Source: Nitrospirillum amazonense (lineage in GTDB: Bacteria > Pseudomonadota > Alphaproteobacteria > Azospirillales > Azospirillaceae). Taken from it: a stretch of DNA of 64,000 nucleotides. The notes beneath the pieces are model-generated. The model saw only the letters and a list, made by a program, of their open reading frames with translations, did no database searches and was not told where the DNA came from. A program made the translations under genes and the position numbers. Shown here in pieces: positions 26,915-35,651 of the stretch (its first letter is position 1; each line of letters begins with the position of its first letter). The stretch covers positions 558,001-622,000 of the forward strand of contig NZ_VITN01000002.1 of NCBI RefSeq assembly GCF_007828045.1, read 5' to 3'.

Positions 26915-28366
26915 TCACACACTGCCACTTACAACCATTTCATCGATCCGCAGGGTCGGCTGTCCCACGCTGACGCTTACCGTCTGGCCCGCTTTGCCGC
27001 AGGTCGCGATTCCCTCATCCAGCGCCCAGTCATGGCCGACGGCACGGATGTGGCGCAGCGCCTCATGCCCCACGCCCACCAGCGTCACCCCCTTCACCGG
27101 GGCGGTGATCTTGCCGTCCTCGATGAGATAGGCCTCGACGGCGGTGAAATTGAAACGGCCGCTGGTGATATCCACCTGACCACCCCCCATCCGGGGGGCG
27201 TAGATGCCGCGCGCCACCGACGCGACGATGTCGGTCGGGTCCTCCTGGCCGGCCAGCAGGAAGGTGTTCGTCATCCGCGGCATGGGGAGATGCGCATAGG
27301 ACTGGCGCCGCGCGTTTCCCGTTGGCGTCATGTCCATAAGGCGGGCGTTCAGGCGGTCCTGCATCAGCCCGGTCAGCACGCCGTTCTCGATAAGGGCGGT
27401 CCTCTGCCCCGGCGCCCCTTCATCATCGACGCCCACGCTGCCCAGGCGGCCGGGCAGCGACCCGTCGTCCAGGACCGTCACCATTTCGGGCGCGATGCGT
27501 TCCCCCATGCGGCAGGCAAAGACGGAAAGGCCCTTGCGGTGATGGTCCCCCTCCAGGCCGTGGCCGACCGCTTCATGGAACAGGACGCCGGCATAGCCCG
27601 GCCCCAATACGACCGGCATCACCCCGCCCGGGGCCGGCCGCGCATCCAGGTTGACGGTGGCGACACGCACGGCCTGGGACACGACCGATGCCACCGCCTC
27701 ATCCGTCAGGCCCTCCAGCCCGTACCGTCCACCAACGCCAGCACTTCCCTGGGCACGCGTCCCGGCACGCTCCAGCACGACATGGATGAACAGCCGCGTC
27801 ACCGGGCGCGCGTCGGCAACCAGCTGCCCATCGGTATTGGCGATCAGCACCACGCGATGCGCGGACGACAGCGACGCGTTGACCTGGCGCACGGCGGGAT
27901 GCGCCGCCCTGGCCTGCATGTCCACCTTCTCCAGCAGTTGGACCCAGGACAACAGGTTGGCGGATGCCAAGGGGTCCTTGCGGGAGTAGAGCCCATGGTC
28001 CGTCAACTGCGGAACGAGCGGCACCGAGGGGGCGGCCACCGCCCCGCCGCCCAGCCGGGTCAGAGCCTGCACCGTCCGGTGCGCGGATCTTATGGCCTCC
28101 GGGCGAAGGTCACTGGTATGCGCGAAGGAAACCTGATCGCCACGCACCGCGCGGGAGCCCAGCCCCTGGCCGATGGAAAAGCTGCCCGCCGAAACCTTGC
28201 CGTTGTCCAGCCGCCACTCGCGCGACTTGGTGCTTTCGAAGAACATGTCGGCGAAGTCGGCCCCCGCCGCCAACTGCTCCAGCGCGCGCGACAGCTCGAC
28301 CTCATCCAACTGATTGGGATGGAGGATGAGACGCCGGGCCCAATCCATGTTTGGCGGATTGTTCAT
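26915..28366 (-). CDS. tldD: TldD-type metalloprotease subunit
   Basis: A 483-residue catalytic subunit of the TldD/TldE heterodimer, which cleaves unfolded peptides threaded into its cavity (known for maturation of microcin B17 and degradation of CcdA). The zinc motif HEAVGH is at residues 264-269, within LFHEAVGHGLEGDHH, and the expected third ligand cysteine is at about residue 456 (TCGKAGQ), so it looks catalytically complete. The ATG overlaps the tldE stop by ATGA. Housekeeping tldD and tldE genes usually sit apart on the chromosome. Their side-by-side placement in a transport operon suggests a dedicated, probably paralogous, pair. Confidence 0.94.
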   Translation of the reverse strand: MNNPPNMDWARRLILHPNQLDEVELSRALEQLAAGADFADMFFESTKSREWRLDNGKVSAGSFSIGQGLGSRAVRGDQVSFAHTSDLRPEAIRSAHRTVQALTRLGGGAVAAPSVPLVPQLTDHGLYSRKDPLASANLLSWVQLLEKVDMQARAAHPAVRQVNASLSSAHRVVLIANTDGQLVADARPVTRLFIHVVLERAGTRAQGSAGVGGRYGLEGLTDEAVASVVSQAVRVATVNLDARPAPGGVMPVVLGPGYAGVLFHEAVGHGLEGDHHRKGLSVFACRMGERIAPEMVTVLDDGSLPGRLGSVGVDDEGAPGQRTALIENGVLTGLMQDRLNARLMDMTPTGNARRQSYAHLPMPRMTNTFLLAGQEDPTDIVASVARGIYAPRMGGGQVDITSGRFNFTAVEAYLIEDGKITAPVKGVTLVGVGHEALRHIRAVGHDWALDEGIATCGKAGQTVSVSVGQPTLRIDEMVVSGSV

Positions 28367-29721
28367 GCCCGTCCTCCGATATGCATCGCGTCAACCAGAA
28401 TGGATCCCGTGCGAAAGGCGCCAAATCGCTCGACATCGTCGCCGACATGGGTGATTCCCCGCAGCATCGTGCGCATATCCCCGCTCAAGGTGATGCCGGC
28501 AACGGGAAACCCCGGGACGCCGTCCTCGACCCAATATCCCTCGACCGCCCGGTTCCAATGCCCCGTCGCCGGGTCGGTCCGTCCGCCGGTGATCGCGGTG
28601 ACCAGCAGACCGGTGCCGAGGTGCCGCCGCATCGCCAAGCCATCGCCGCCGGGGCGCCGGCTGGAAAGCGTCAGGTTGTACGGGCCGCTGGCGTTGCCCG
28701 TGGTCCGCATCCCCAGGCGCCGGGCGTTCAGGCTGTTCAGGAAGTAGCCGCCGACCACCCCGGCATCGAGGATCGGGCGGCGGCTGCCGGCGACGCCTTC
28801 GGCGTCGTAGGCGCCGCTGGCCAGTCCCCAGGGCTCGAACGGATCCTCGATCAGGTCGATATGGTCCGCCGCCACCTGTTCCCCCAGCGCACCGGCCAGG
28901 AAGCTGGCACGCCGGTACTGGGCGGCACCCATCAGCGCGCCGACCAGATCCTCGATCAGCACCTGCGCGGTCCGCGGACTGAACAGGACCGGCCCGGTGC
29001 CGGATGGCACGGTGCGGGCGCCCAGTTGCCCAGTGGCCCCCCGCAGGGCCCATTCCGCCAACCACGCCGCCGGGCGAAGGTCGCTTCGCCGGCAGGCCAT
29101 GGACTGCGCGTAGTCCCGGGCCATGGCGCCGTCCCGCGCAGCCAACGCCGAACACCAACGCGCCTGGGTGGAAGCCAGGGTCGCACGGCAAAAGCCGGAC
29201 GAGGTGACCATCACCGACAAGGCCTCAGAGCAATTGAGCCCCACCTCCGACGTCCGCAATTCCGTCCCGGCCGGCATTTCGACGGCGTGCAACGCCCGCT
29301 CCATGCCCGACGCCTCCTCGGCCATCGCCGCGGCATCGTCGCCGGCCGGCTCGTACCGCAGGGGCTGCGGAACGTCATGGGCCAGGTCGGCGGCGTCCGC
29401 CAAGCCGTTGTCGGCGTCCGGCTGCGCCCATTGCATGATGCTGACCGCTTCCTGGACCAGGCGCTTGATGGCCTCGGCGTCCAAGGTGGTCGTTGATGCC
29501 GACCCAACCCGGCCGTCCTTGAAAACCGTCAGGTTGAGGGACCGATGGCCGCTGCGCACGGCCGTTTCCAGCCGCCCATCCCGCAAGCCAAGCTGAAGTC
29601 CCCCACCGGAGACGGCGCTGGCGCTGGCCTGCTTGCCGCCGGCGCATAGAGCCAGCTCGACGGCCTGCTGGCTGGCCGCGCGCAGGTCCGCCTCGCTGTC
29701 GCTGATGTAGGCGCTTATCAT
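28363..29721 (-). CDS. tldE: TldE/PmbA subunit of the TldD/TldE protease
   Basis: A 452-residue PmbA/TldE protein, the non-catalytic half of the heterodimeric protease. It shares the TldD fold but lacks a HExxxH motif, as expected. Recognisable segments are SASAVSGGGLQLGLRDGRLE near the N-terminus, GTGPVLFSPRTAQVLIEDLV (the position of the TldD zinc helix), and GYWVEDGVPGFPVAGITLSG near the C-terminus. The start MISAYISD overlaps the ABC transporter stop (ATGA) and its own stop overlaps the tldD start, so ABC transporter, TldE and TldD are translationally linked. Confidence 0.93.
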   Translation of the reverse strand: MISAYISDSEADLRAASQQAVELALCAGGKQASASAVSGGGLQLGLRDGRLETAVRSGHRSLNLTVFKDGRVGSASTTTLDAEAIKRLVQEAVSIMQWAQPDADNGLADAADLAHDVPQPLRYEPAGDDAAAMAEEASGMERALHAVEMPAGTELRTSEVGLNCSEALSVMVTSSGFCRATLASTQARWCSALAARDGAMARDYAQSMACRRSDLRPAAWLAEWALRGATGQLGARTVPSGTGPVLFSPRTAQVLIEDLVGALMGAAQYRRASFLAGALGEQVAADHIDLIEDPFEPWGLASGAYDAEGVAGSRRPILDAGVVGGYFLNSLNARRLGMRTTGNASGPYNLTLSSRRPGGDGLAMRRHLGTGLLVTAITGGRTDPATGHWNRAVEGYWVEDGVPGFPVAGITLSGDMRTMLRGITHVGDDVERFGAFRTGSILVDAMHIGGRA

Positions 29722-31491
29722 ACGATTTCCTCTTTCGGGGCCAGCGCGGACTGGGTCGCCCCATCCACCGCCAACCTCAGGCAATGGGTATGGAACGGCT
29801 TCAGGCGCTCATCATGGACGACGCTGATCAGGGTGACGGACGGCAGCCGCTCAAGCAGGGTGGTGTAGAAGTGGAGCGCGTTCGCCGTGTCCAAAGCGCT
29901 GGTGGCCTCATCGAGGACCAAGCGGTCCGGCCGGTAGAGCAGGATGCGAACCAGAGCCAGCCTCTGCTGCTCCCCGGGGGAGAGCTGGTCGGCCCAGGGG
30001 CGGGATTCATGCAGCCGCTTGGCATGCTTTTCCAACCCGGCGATGCTGAGCAAAGAGGTGACCTGGCCGTCGTCGTATTGCTCCGGCGAGGCGGGAAAGC
30101 AGATGGCGTTCTTCAAGGTCCCGATGGGTAGATAAAGGCGCTGCGGCACGAACATCGTCAGGCCCTGGGACGGCACCCGGACCACCCCGGCGCCATCCGG
30201 CCACAAGCCGGCGATGGCCCTCATGGTGGAGCTCTTGCCAACGCCCGATGGCCCCACCACAACCCAGCGCTGCCCGGGCAGGATCGTCCAATCCCCGATG
30301 GTCAAGGATGCGTTGTGGTAGAAATCCAGCCGAAGATCCTGGGCGGAGATGGTGCCGCTATCTTCCCTTATAACTTCAATACCCGCGCCTCTTTTCAACT
30401 CCAGCGCCTGATCGAAAGCCCAGATACGGTTGACGTTGGCGATTTGCTGAGCGAATGACTGGAAGGCCTGTTGGAAGAACGAAAGGGATGAGGTCATGTG
30501 GCTGAAAGCATCCTTGGCGGCCATCACCCCGCCGAATGTCAGCGCACCGGCGAAATACTTGGGAATGGCCAAAAACAACGGCAACACCTGGCCGATGTTG
30601 CCAAACGCATGCTGGGTCGCGTTGATGCCCATCTGCGCCAGGATCAGCCGATGATAATTCTTCTTAATGTGATCGAATGCTTCCCGTAGGGACTGCTGTT
30701 CCGTCGACGCCGCATTCAGGAAGGCGATTTGCTCCGCGTTGCGACGAATATAGATCAAACCGAACCTGAAATCGGCCTCCAGCTGCTGCTGACGCATGGT
30801 GCGGAAAATCAGCGGTCGGCCAACCCAGATGACAGCCCCGGTGGACAGCGCCGTGTACAGCAGGGAATACCAGAGCATATCCCCGGGGATGGAGATGTGG
30901 TGGCCCGCGATGAAAAACCGTATCGGCTCCGCCGTATTCCAAAGCACATAGCCAAAGCTTATGCTGGACGTAATGCAGCCAAAAAACCCGATTACTATCG
31001 TCAATACGCTCGCAGTAAAGTCCTTTATATCTTCCGCTATTCGTTGATCTGGATTGTCAATCAATCCAGCCCTTTCCAAAGAGTAGAACCCGTTGCCCTC
31101 CAGCCATCGCGACACGTACTCCGTCGTCAGGAACGTCCGCCACCTCATGGCGAACATACCGTTGACGTACAGGGTGAAGACGATGGCCAGGGCCCAACAG
31201 CCATTGATCAGAAAGAATTTCAGCACCAATGGGAAAAACAAATCGACCTGTTTATTTTGAACGACATCATAAAAAATTATGCTGCCAGTCATTCGACATG
31301 ACAGCGGTATAGATAACAATAGATTGACTTGCCAAAAGAAATGCAACGCCAGACCAAGCAAACACCCAGTCCGAGGACAGCCAGTACGATGTCAACAGCT
31401 TCAGAAAATGACGTAGCCGCACCCCTGTGCTGACGGTTGGGAGCCCGGCCTGTGGCCGGGCTCCCTGCACTGTATCGTTGGATATGCTCAT
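29718..31491 (-). CDS. SbmA/BacA/YddA-type peptide ABC transporter (frameshift near N-terminus)
   Basis: The bulk (29718 to about 31270) encodes about six membrane helices with the hallmark NPDQRIAEDI of the SbmA/YddA/ABCD group. A fused ATPase follows: Walker A GPSGVGKSST, signature LSPGEQQRLALVRILL, Walker B LVLDEATSALD. The natural N-terminus is in another frame: an ATG at 31491 opens a 74-residue frame with the first helix (FAWSGVAFLLASQSIVIYTA) and SNDWQHNF, which aligns with the WNNDFF motif of YddA. The frames join at a run of six T (minus strand) at 31271-31276; losing one T or gaining two would restore a protein of about 575-590 residues. Relatives move peptides such as microcin B17 or plant NCR peptides across the inner membrane. 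It is the second gene of the operon. Confidence 0.82.
31271..31276 (-). other. Frameshift site: T6 tract in the ABC transporter gene
   Basis: The minus strand reads CATAATTTTTTATGATG. The upstream frame gives His-Asn-Phe-Leu-stop, while the downstream frame needs Phe-Tyr-Asp-Val-Val. The change of frame happens within or next to the T run. It may be a sequencing error, a real mutation or a phase-variable tract. Confidence 0.75.
31439..31465 (-). repeat. Strong GC-rich hairpin at the TonB receptor/ABC transporter junction
   Basis: A perfect 12-bp inverted repeat, GGGAGCCCGGCC and GGCCGGGCTCCC, with a 3-nt loop. It lies 52 nt after the receptor stop and within the first codons of the longest ABC frame. 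No T-run follows, so it is more likely an RNA processing, stability or attenuation element than a simple terminator. If translation of the transporter starts at the downstream GTG near 31420, the hairpin is wholly intergenic. Confidence 0.8.
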
Positions 31492-31516
31492 TCAGGCGAC
31501 ACTCGATCTCAGCGAA

Positions 31517-33787
31517 TTAGAAGAATTTGTAAGACAAGGTGGCGCGCCAGGTGCGCGGCTCCAGGATGGGGATGTAGCTGTCGGCAACGGAGACGCCGTA
31601 ATTGCGGCGGTCGAAGAGGTTCTTGACGCCCACATTGAGCTGCCAGGACTTGTAGGCGCCAATGACATTGACATCGAATTGATTGACGCTCGGAACCTGC
31701 TCCGTCCCCTTTGTATTGACGTAAGAGCTGGAATTTCCGTAAAGACCGCCCGAAGCGGTCACCGTCATATCTTCATCGACATGGTAGGCATAGGATGTGT
31801 ACAGGCTGTACTTCACACGCGGCTGACCGGCCACATAAGCGCCCAACTTGGCGTTCAACTGATCAAACTTGCTGTAGGTGAAGGTGGAAACGACCGTCCA
31901 GCCGGGCAGGATGGTGCCCCGCAAATCGAGGTCGACGCCTTTGCTTTCCTGGCCAGGAGCGGCGAGGTAAAAGCCAGGGTGGGCCGGGTCGGAAATCACC
32001 ACGTTGCTTTGCTGAAGCCGGAACACCGACGCCACCAACTCCAGCCTTTGATTCAGCATGGACAGCTTCACGCCGCCTTCAAGATTCTTGGTATCCATGT
32101 CAGGCAGACGATTTTTTTGATAATCCAAAGAAAAATTTGGATTGAAGCCAAGCGCATAGTTACCGAACAACGACAAATTGTCGGTGATCTCATACACCGC
32201 GCCGTAACTGGGCACCGCCGACGTGGCAGACGTTTGGCTGGTCGATGGGCGCGGCCCATAAATATGGCTGGTAGTATCGTACCAATTCTGCCGTACGCCG
32301 CCGATGAAGTGTACCGGCCCCCAGGTCATGATGTCCTGAAAGTAGAACGCCTTTTCGTTATACTTCAGGGTGTAGGACATCTCATCGATGGACGGGAGCG
32401 GTTTGACGACACCGGTCGTCAAGTCGAAGGGGAACATGCTGCCCTTCGACGAGTCCAGCGCATCATCATGCGTCTGAACATAGCTATAGCCGATATTGAT
32501 ATTGTGGTTGATGACAGAGGTGTCGAACTTCAGCCGGGCATAGTTATCCAGGGACCAGGTCCTGTTGCGCTGCTCCTGCGGGTTATTGGATACCAGCAGG
32601 TTCGTGGGCGACAACACGACGAAAGGCGCGTAGAACCCGAAACTGAGATCCTGGTTCTGATACTGCCCGCGGCTGACGAGCGTGAGCCAGTCGGTGGCCT
32701 TGTGCTCAACCGAATAGCCGACCTCCTTGTCATTCACGTCGAAGCCGGCGTCGGCGGGGCCGATGGGCTGGCTTCTCACCGGGACGATTTGCCCCTTGTA
32801 CATATAGGTGTAGGGATTGACGCCGGTGGACTGGTCGTAGATCTGGGCGCTCAGGATCGCGTCGGTCTTCTCATCCTTGAACCGCAGGCTGGGGGCGATG
32901 AGGTAATTCTGGTCCCCCCGGTAATTCTGCCAATTGTGATCGGCATCGGCACCGGACAGGATCAGACGGCCACTGAGTCTATCGTCGTCGCTCAGCGCGT
33001 CGGAGGCGTCGATCGTTCCCTTGCGCCCCTGATAGCTGCCATATTCCAGCGAGGCGTTCAGCAAGGGATCCGCCGTCGGCTTCTTGGTCACCAGGTTGAT
33101 GGTGCCGCCAAGGCTGGAGGAGCCGTTCAACAGGGCGTCCGGCCCCTTCAACACCTCGATGCGCTCCAACCCCGCCACCGGCTGCGATGCCCCCGCGATG
33201 GAGCTGCTTCCCACGGAGGAGGCAAGACCGTTCGTCAGGCCGGTGGACGCAAAACCACGGACGCTATAGGTGTTGCCGCCCTGGACGGTGGCCAGGTTGG
33301 GGATGACGCCACCGGCATCCCGAAGCGCATCCTCCACGTTCTGCGCCTGCTGGTCTTCCATCAGCTTGCTGGAAATGACCGTCGTATTGCGCGCCTGCTC
33401 ACGCAGGGAGGCGCCGCTGCGGCTGGAGGTTGAGGCGTCACGGACCAGCAGGCTGGTCTCGGCCTCATCGCGGTGCGCCATGACCACGATATAGCTGATG
33501 ATGGTGGGAATGCCTTTGACATCGATAAGCACCAGCCGCGTCCCCGCGATGGCGGCCTCGATGGCGCTGTCGGCGCTCTTTCCACCGGTCACGGCGACGG
33601 ACGTCAAGCCGCGCACCGCGTCCGGGTCGTAGTCGACCTTCTGGCCCGACTGCCGGCCGATTTCATCCAGCGCCCGCTCCATCGGCATGGACGGCACGTT
33701 GATCTGCATATCCCCCGCAATTGCCGGCGCCGCCGCGACAAAGGCCGCAACGGCCGAGACACCGGCCAACAAGTCCCAGCCCTTCAT
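31517..33787 (-). CDS. TonB-dependent receptor with N-terminal STN domain (siderophore-receptor type)
   Basis: A 756-residue outer-membrane transporter powered by TonB. It has a signal peptide (MKGWDLLAGVSAVAAFVAAAPAIA) and a secretin/TonB N-terminal (STN) domain (about residues 26-85: INVPSMPMERALDEIGRQSG). A plug follows (about 115-240: NTTVISSKLMEDQQAQNVED, YSVRGFASTG, LERIEVLKGPDALLNG), then a 22-strand barrel ending in aromatic SYKFF. Relatives such as FhuE, FoxA and FpvA import ferric siderophores, but receptors for peptides share the same fold. STN domains usually signal to a FecR/sigma pair, and none is visible here. It is the first gene of the peptide operon, 25 nt before the ABC transporter frame. 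Confidence 0.92.
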   Translation of the reverse strand: MKGWDLLAGVSAVAAFVAAAPAIAGDMQINVPSMPMERALDEIGRQSGQKVDYDPDAVRGLTSVAVTGGKSADSAIEAAIAGTRLVLIDVKGIPTIISYIVVMAHRDEAETSLLVRDASTSSRSGASLREQARNTTVISSKLMEDQQAQNVEDALRDAGGVIPNLATVQGGNTYSVRGFASTGLTNGLASSVGSSSIAGASQPVAGLERIEVLKGPDALLNGSSSLGGTINLVTKKPTADPLLNASLEYGSYQGRKGTIDASDALSDDDRLSGRLILSGADADHNWQNYRGDQNYLIAPSLRFKDEKTDAILSAQIYDQSTGVNPYTYMYKGQIVPVRSQPIGPADAGFDVNDKEVGYSVEHKATDWLTLVSRGQYQNQDLSFGFYAPFVVLSPTNLLVSNNPQEQRNRTWSLDNYARLKFDTSVINHNINIGYSYVQTHDDALDSSKGSMFPFDLTTGVVKPLPSIDEMSYTLKYNEKAFYFQDIMTWGPVHFIGGVRQNWYDTTSHIYGPRPSTSQTSATSAVPSYGAVYEITDNLSLFGNYALGFNPNFSLDYQKNRLPDMDTKNLEGGVKLSMLNQRLELVASVFRLQQSNVVISDPAHPGFYLAAPGQESKGVDLDLRGTILPGWTVVSTFTYSKFDQLNAKLGAYVAGQPRVKYSLYTSYAYHVDEDMTVTASGGLYGNSSSYVNTKGTEQVPSVNQFDVNVIGAYKSWQLNVGVKNLFDRRNYGVSVADSYIPILEPRTWRATLSYKFF

Positions 33788-33823
33788 TCCCCTGCTCCTG
33801 TTCCGCCAGCCGCCATCGTTGCC

Positions 33824-33842
33824 GGAATCTTCAAATGATTCC
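33824..33842 (-). promoter_or_regulatory. Inverted repeat GGAATC-N7-GATTCC upstream of the TonB receptor
   Basis: A perfect 6-bp inverted repeat, 37 nt before the receptor ATG. The ATC-N-GAT core is like the dyads bound by LysR/NodD-type regulators, although NodD cores have a 9-nt spacer. It may be an operator for the neighbouring NodD-like regulator or a 5' hairpin in the mRNA. Confidence 0.4.
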
Positions 33843-33947
33843 AGACTACAATGTTATGCAGGCTGACTATTATTATCTCGTGTCACCAAATCCTTAAGGA
33901 ATGGTGCACACTCGCCCGAATTTTGTTTTTCAGTATTTGGCCATTCA

Positions 33948-33988
33948 CCTCTGTATCAGAGGCGATTGGCGGCTTCTTCGCGAGAAGC
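33948..33988. promoter_or_regulatory. Two further palindromes in the receptor upstream region
   Basis: CCTCTG-TAT-CAGAGG (33948-33962) and GCTTCT-N5-AGAAGC (33972-33988) are perfect inverted repeats in the 260-bp, AT-richer gap between the LysR gene end and the receptor start. No T-run follows either one, so they are not typical terminators. Operator function is a guess. Confidence 0.35.
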
Positions 33989-34047
33989 TAAGAGTTAAAT
34001 TGGGAGAATAATGCCTACCTGGCAAATCAGTTCTGCCAATGCCCGCA

Positions 34048-34986
34048 TCATTTCAATTTATGAAGGGGAAAGCGCGACGCCTCGTCATGCAGGATGGACA
34101 CCAGCCAGCGCATAAGCGGTTCCTGGTCGCGATGGGGATGCCATTGCGCCATGATGGACGTGTATTCGCTCGGGAATGGGGTTGCGAGAACCTTCAATGG
34201 CAATATACTGGCAAAGAATTGTGCAAACCGGGAGACGGTTGTGACAATCAAATCGGTTCCTATAACAATATTAGGCAGCATCGCATAGCGCGCAGTCCGG
34301 ACCGCCACGTGACGGCGATCCAGAATATCCAGCGTTTCGGCATTTACATTTACTAATATTTCCATCGACTGGAACATCGCCGCATGGCGGCCCATTAAAT
34401 ACGTCTCCAGTTCCATTTCATGATCAACTACCGGATGATCGTTCCAAACCATGCAGGAGAGCTGTTCGTAGAACAGATGAATCTTCGATAGGCTGTTTGA
34501 TTGAAAATTTTCCGAGACGATCACCAAATCGATATCTTTTTCCAGCAATACTTCCGCATTCGCATACTGGAAGGGGGCGATGTGGATATCAACGCCCGGC
34601 GCCTCCTTCTGAAGGCGCCGAATGACGAGGGGCAGGAAGGTGATCTCCACCATGTCCGGCGCCGCTATGCGGATGGTCCTCCGGTCCGTCGCCGGATCGA
34701 AGCTCAGGGTCGTGCCGAAAACGTCCGCCGCTTCCCGCAACAAATGGCGCACGCGGGGACGAAGGGCCTCCGCCAATGCCGTCATTTGCCTTTGGCCGTT
34801 ACTGTATACGACAAGCTCATCACTAAAGTGCTCCCGCAATTTTTTGAGAGCGAGACTCATCGCAGGCTGACTAATATGCATGCGGGTCGCGGCCTCCGTT
34901 ATGGAGGCTGTGTTTAGAATGGCGTCGAGGGCGTAAAATTGGTTTAAATTACTTCTCTTGAGAAAATCCAGCCCGCCATTAACCAT
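34048..34986 (-). CDS. LysR family regulator, NodD-like
   Basis: A 312-residue LysR-type regulator. The helix-turn-helix is at about residues 15-60 (NQFYALDAILNTASITEAATRMHISQPAMSLALKKLREHF) and the effector domain follows. Segments such as FDPATDRRTIRIAAPDMVEITFLPLVI, EAPGVDIHIAPFQYANAEVLL and SMEILVNV match the layout of NodD and related regulators (NodD: 308-322 residues) better than CysB- or CbbR-type members. The ATG at 34986 has GAGGG 7 nt upstream; a GTG at 35022 lacks a spaced ribosome site. It lies just upstream of the TonB receptor operon on the same strand, so it probably controls that operon in response to a small molecule. Local base composition is lower in GC than in the rest of the window. 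Confidence 0.85.
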   Translation of the reverse strand: MVNGGLDFLKRSNLNQFYALDAILNTASITEAATRMHISQPAMSLALKKLREHFSDELVVYSNGQRQMTALAEALRPRVRHLLREAADVFGTTLSFDPATDRRTIRIAAPDMVEITFLPLVIRRLQKEAPGVDIHIAPFQYANAEVLLEKDIDLVIVSENFQSNSLSKIHLFYEQLSCMVWNDHPVVDHEMELETYLMGRHAAMFQSMEILVNVNAETLDILDRRHVAVRTARYAMLPNIVIGTDLIVTTVSRFAQFFASILPLKVLATPFPSEYTSIMAQWHPHRDQEPLMRWLVSILHDEASRFPLHKLK

Positions 34987-35651
34987 AACAGCCCTCACGA
35001 AAATTTCGACCACCAGCTTCACTCCTCACCACAAACGCTGGCAAGGGGAAAAAATGTCGCCACGATCACTCAGGTCATGCGTTGAATATCTGGTGGTATG
35101 AACATCGCCATTGGCGTATTCGCGCTTCAATACACCCAAATGACCCGTTGGCCCTGACATCAATTGGTGAAACCCTCGCGGTGAACTGCCTTTACACCTA
35201 TACACGGTGGCAGCCGAACCGACGGGAATGCGGAAGTGGGTATAGTCTTTGTGTTCCAGTTCAGGGGGCATGCGGCCATCAACGCCAATATAGAGAGGCC
35301 GGAAGGCGCCGACGTTTCCCGCCTTTTTATGTCTTTGCATGGGCATCCTCAGCCGCCGTGGCACGCGCCAACTAGCCGCCGCCACCGCCTCGACCAAGCC
35401 AAAATTTATAGCTACAGGCCGAGGACTTCCAAATAGATACGTCCTTGTTGCCACGCATTTGCTGTAATTCTATCTAATAGAGGACGATTTCTCTATAATT
35501 GAAACTTATTATTTCATAACTTCGTCATTTCAATGGTCGCCATTTATATCCTTCAGCATACAGACAAGCCTGAAGGCCCAACATTAGCACTTTATTAATC
35601 CATAAGGTCTAATCCGAAAGGGATAACACCAACCAACTCCAACGGTACGAA
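34987..35651. other. AT-rich intergenic region, 665 bp
   Basis: This is the promoter region of the NodD-like gene (leftward) and of the chemoreceptor gene (rightward). It is markedly AT-rich, especially 35455-35640. A stem-loop CCTTCAG-N13-CTGAAGG is at 35550-35576. A minus-strand GTG frame at 35026-35454 (142 codons) has no ribosome site or recognisable family, and no convincing gene or peptide precursor was found. Confidence 0.5.

Noticed and set aside
31267-31280. Programmed ribosomal frameshift in the ABC transporter
   Set aside because: A +1 (or -2) shift is needed. The T6 tract does not form a usual -1 slippery heptamer with a downstream stimulatory structure, and no in-frame slow codon for +1 shifting is evident. 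A mutation or sequencing error is simpler.
31517-33787. STN-domain receptor as part of a FecI/FecR signalling system
   Set aside because: No ECF sigma factor or FecR-like anti-sigma gene is found within the window. Regulation by the adjacent LysR gene is more likely.
33868-33882. GATAATAATAG-like sequence upstream of the TonB receptor as a Fur box
   Set aside because: Only one half matches a Fur repeat unit, and no inverted partner is present. It may simply be an AT-rich promoter element.
33851-33991. Plus-strand 46-codon frame with three cysteines between the receptor and LysR genes
   Set aside because: No ribosome site, and the frame runs through two palindromes. Probably chance, although it was considered as a cysteine-containing peptide substrate of the operon.
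35026-35454. Minus-strand GTG frame of 142 codons upstream of the NodD-like gene
   Set aside because: No ribosome site, no recognisable family, odd composition and location in an AT-rich promoter region. I considered it as a peptide precursor, but no leader/core features are visible.
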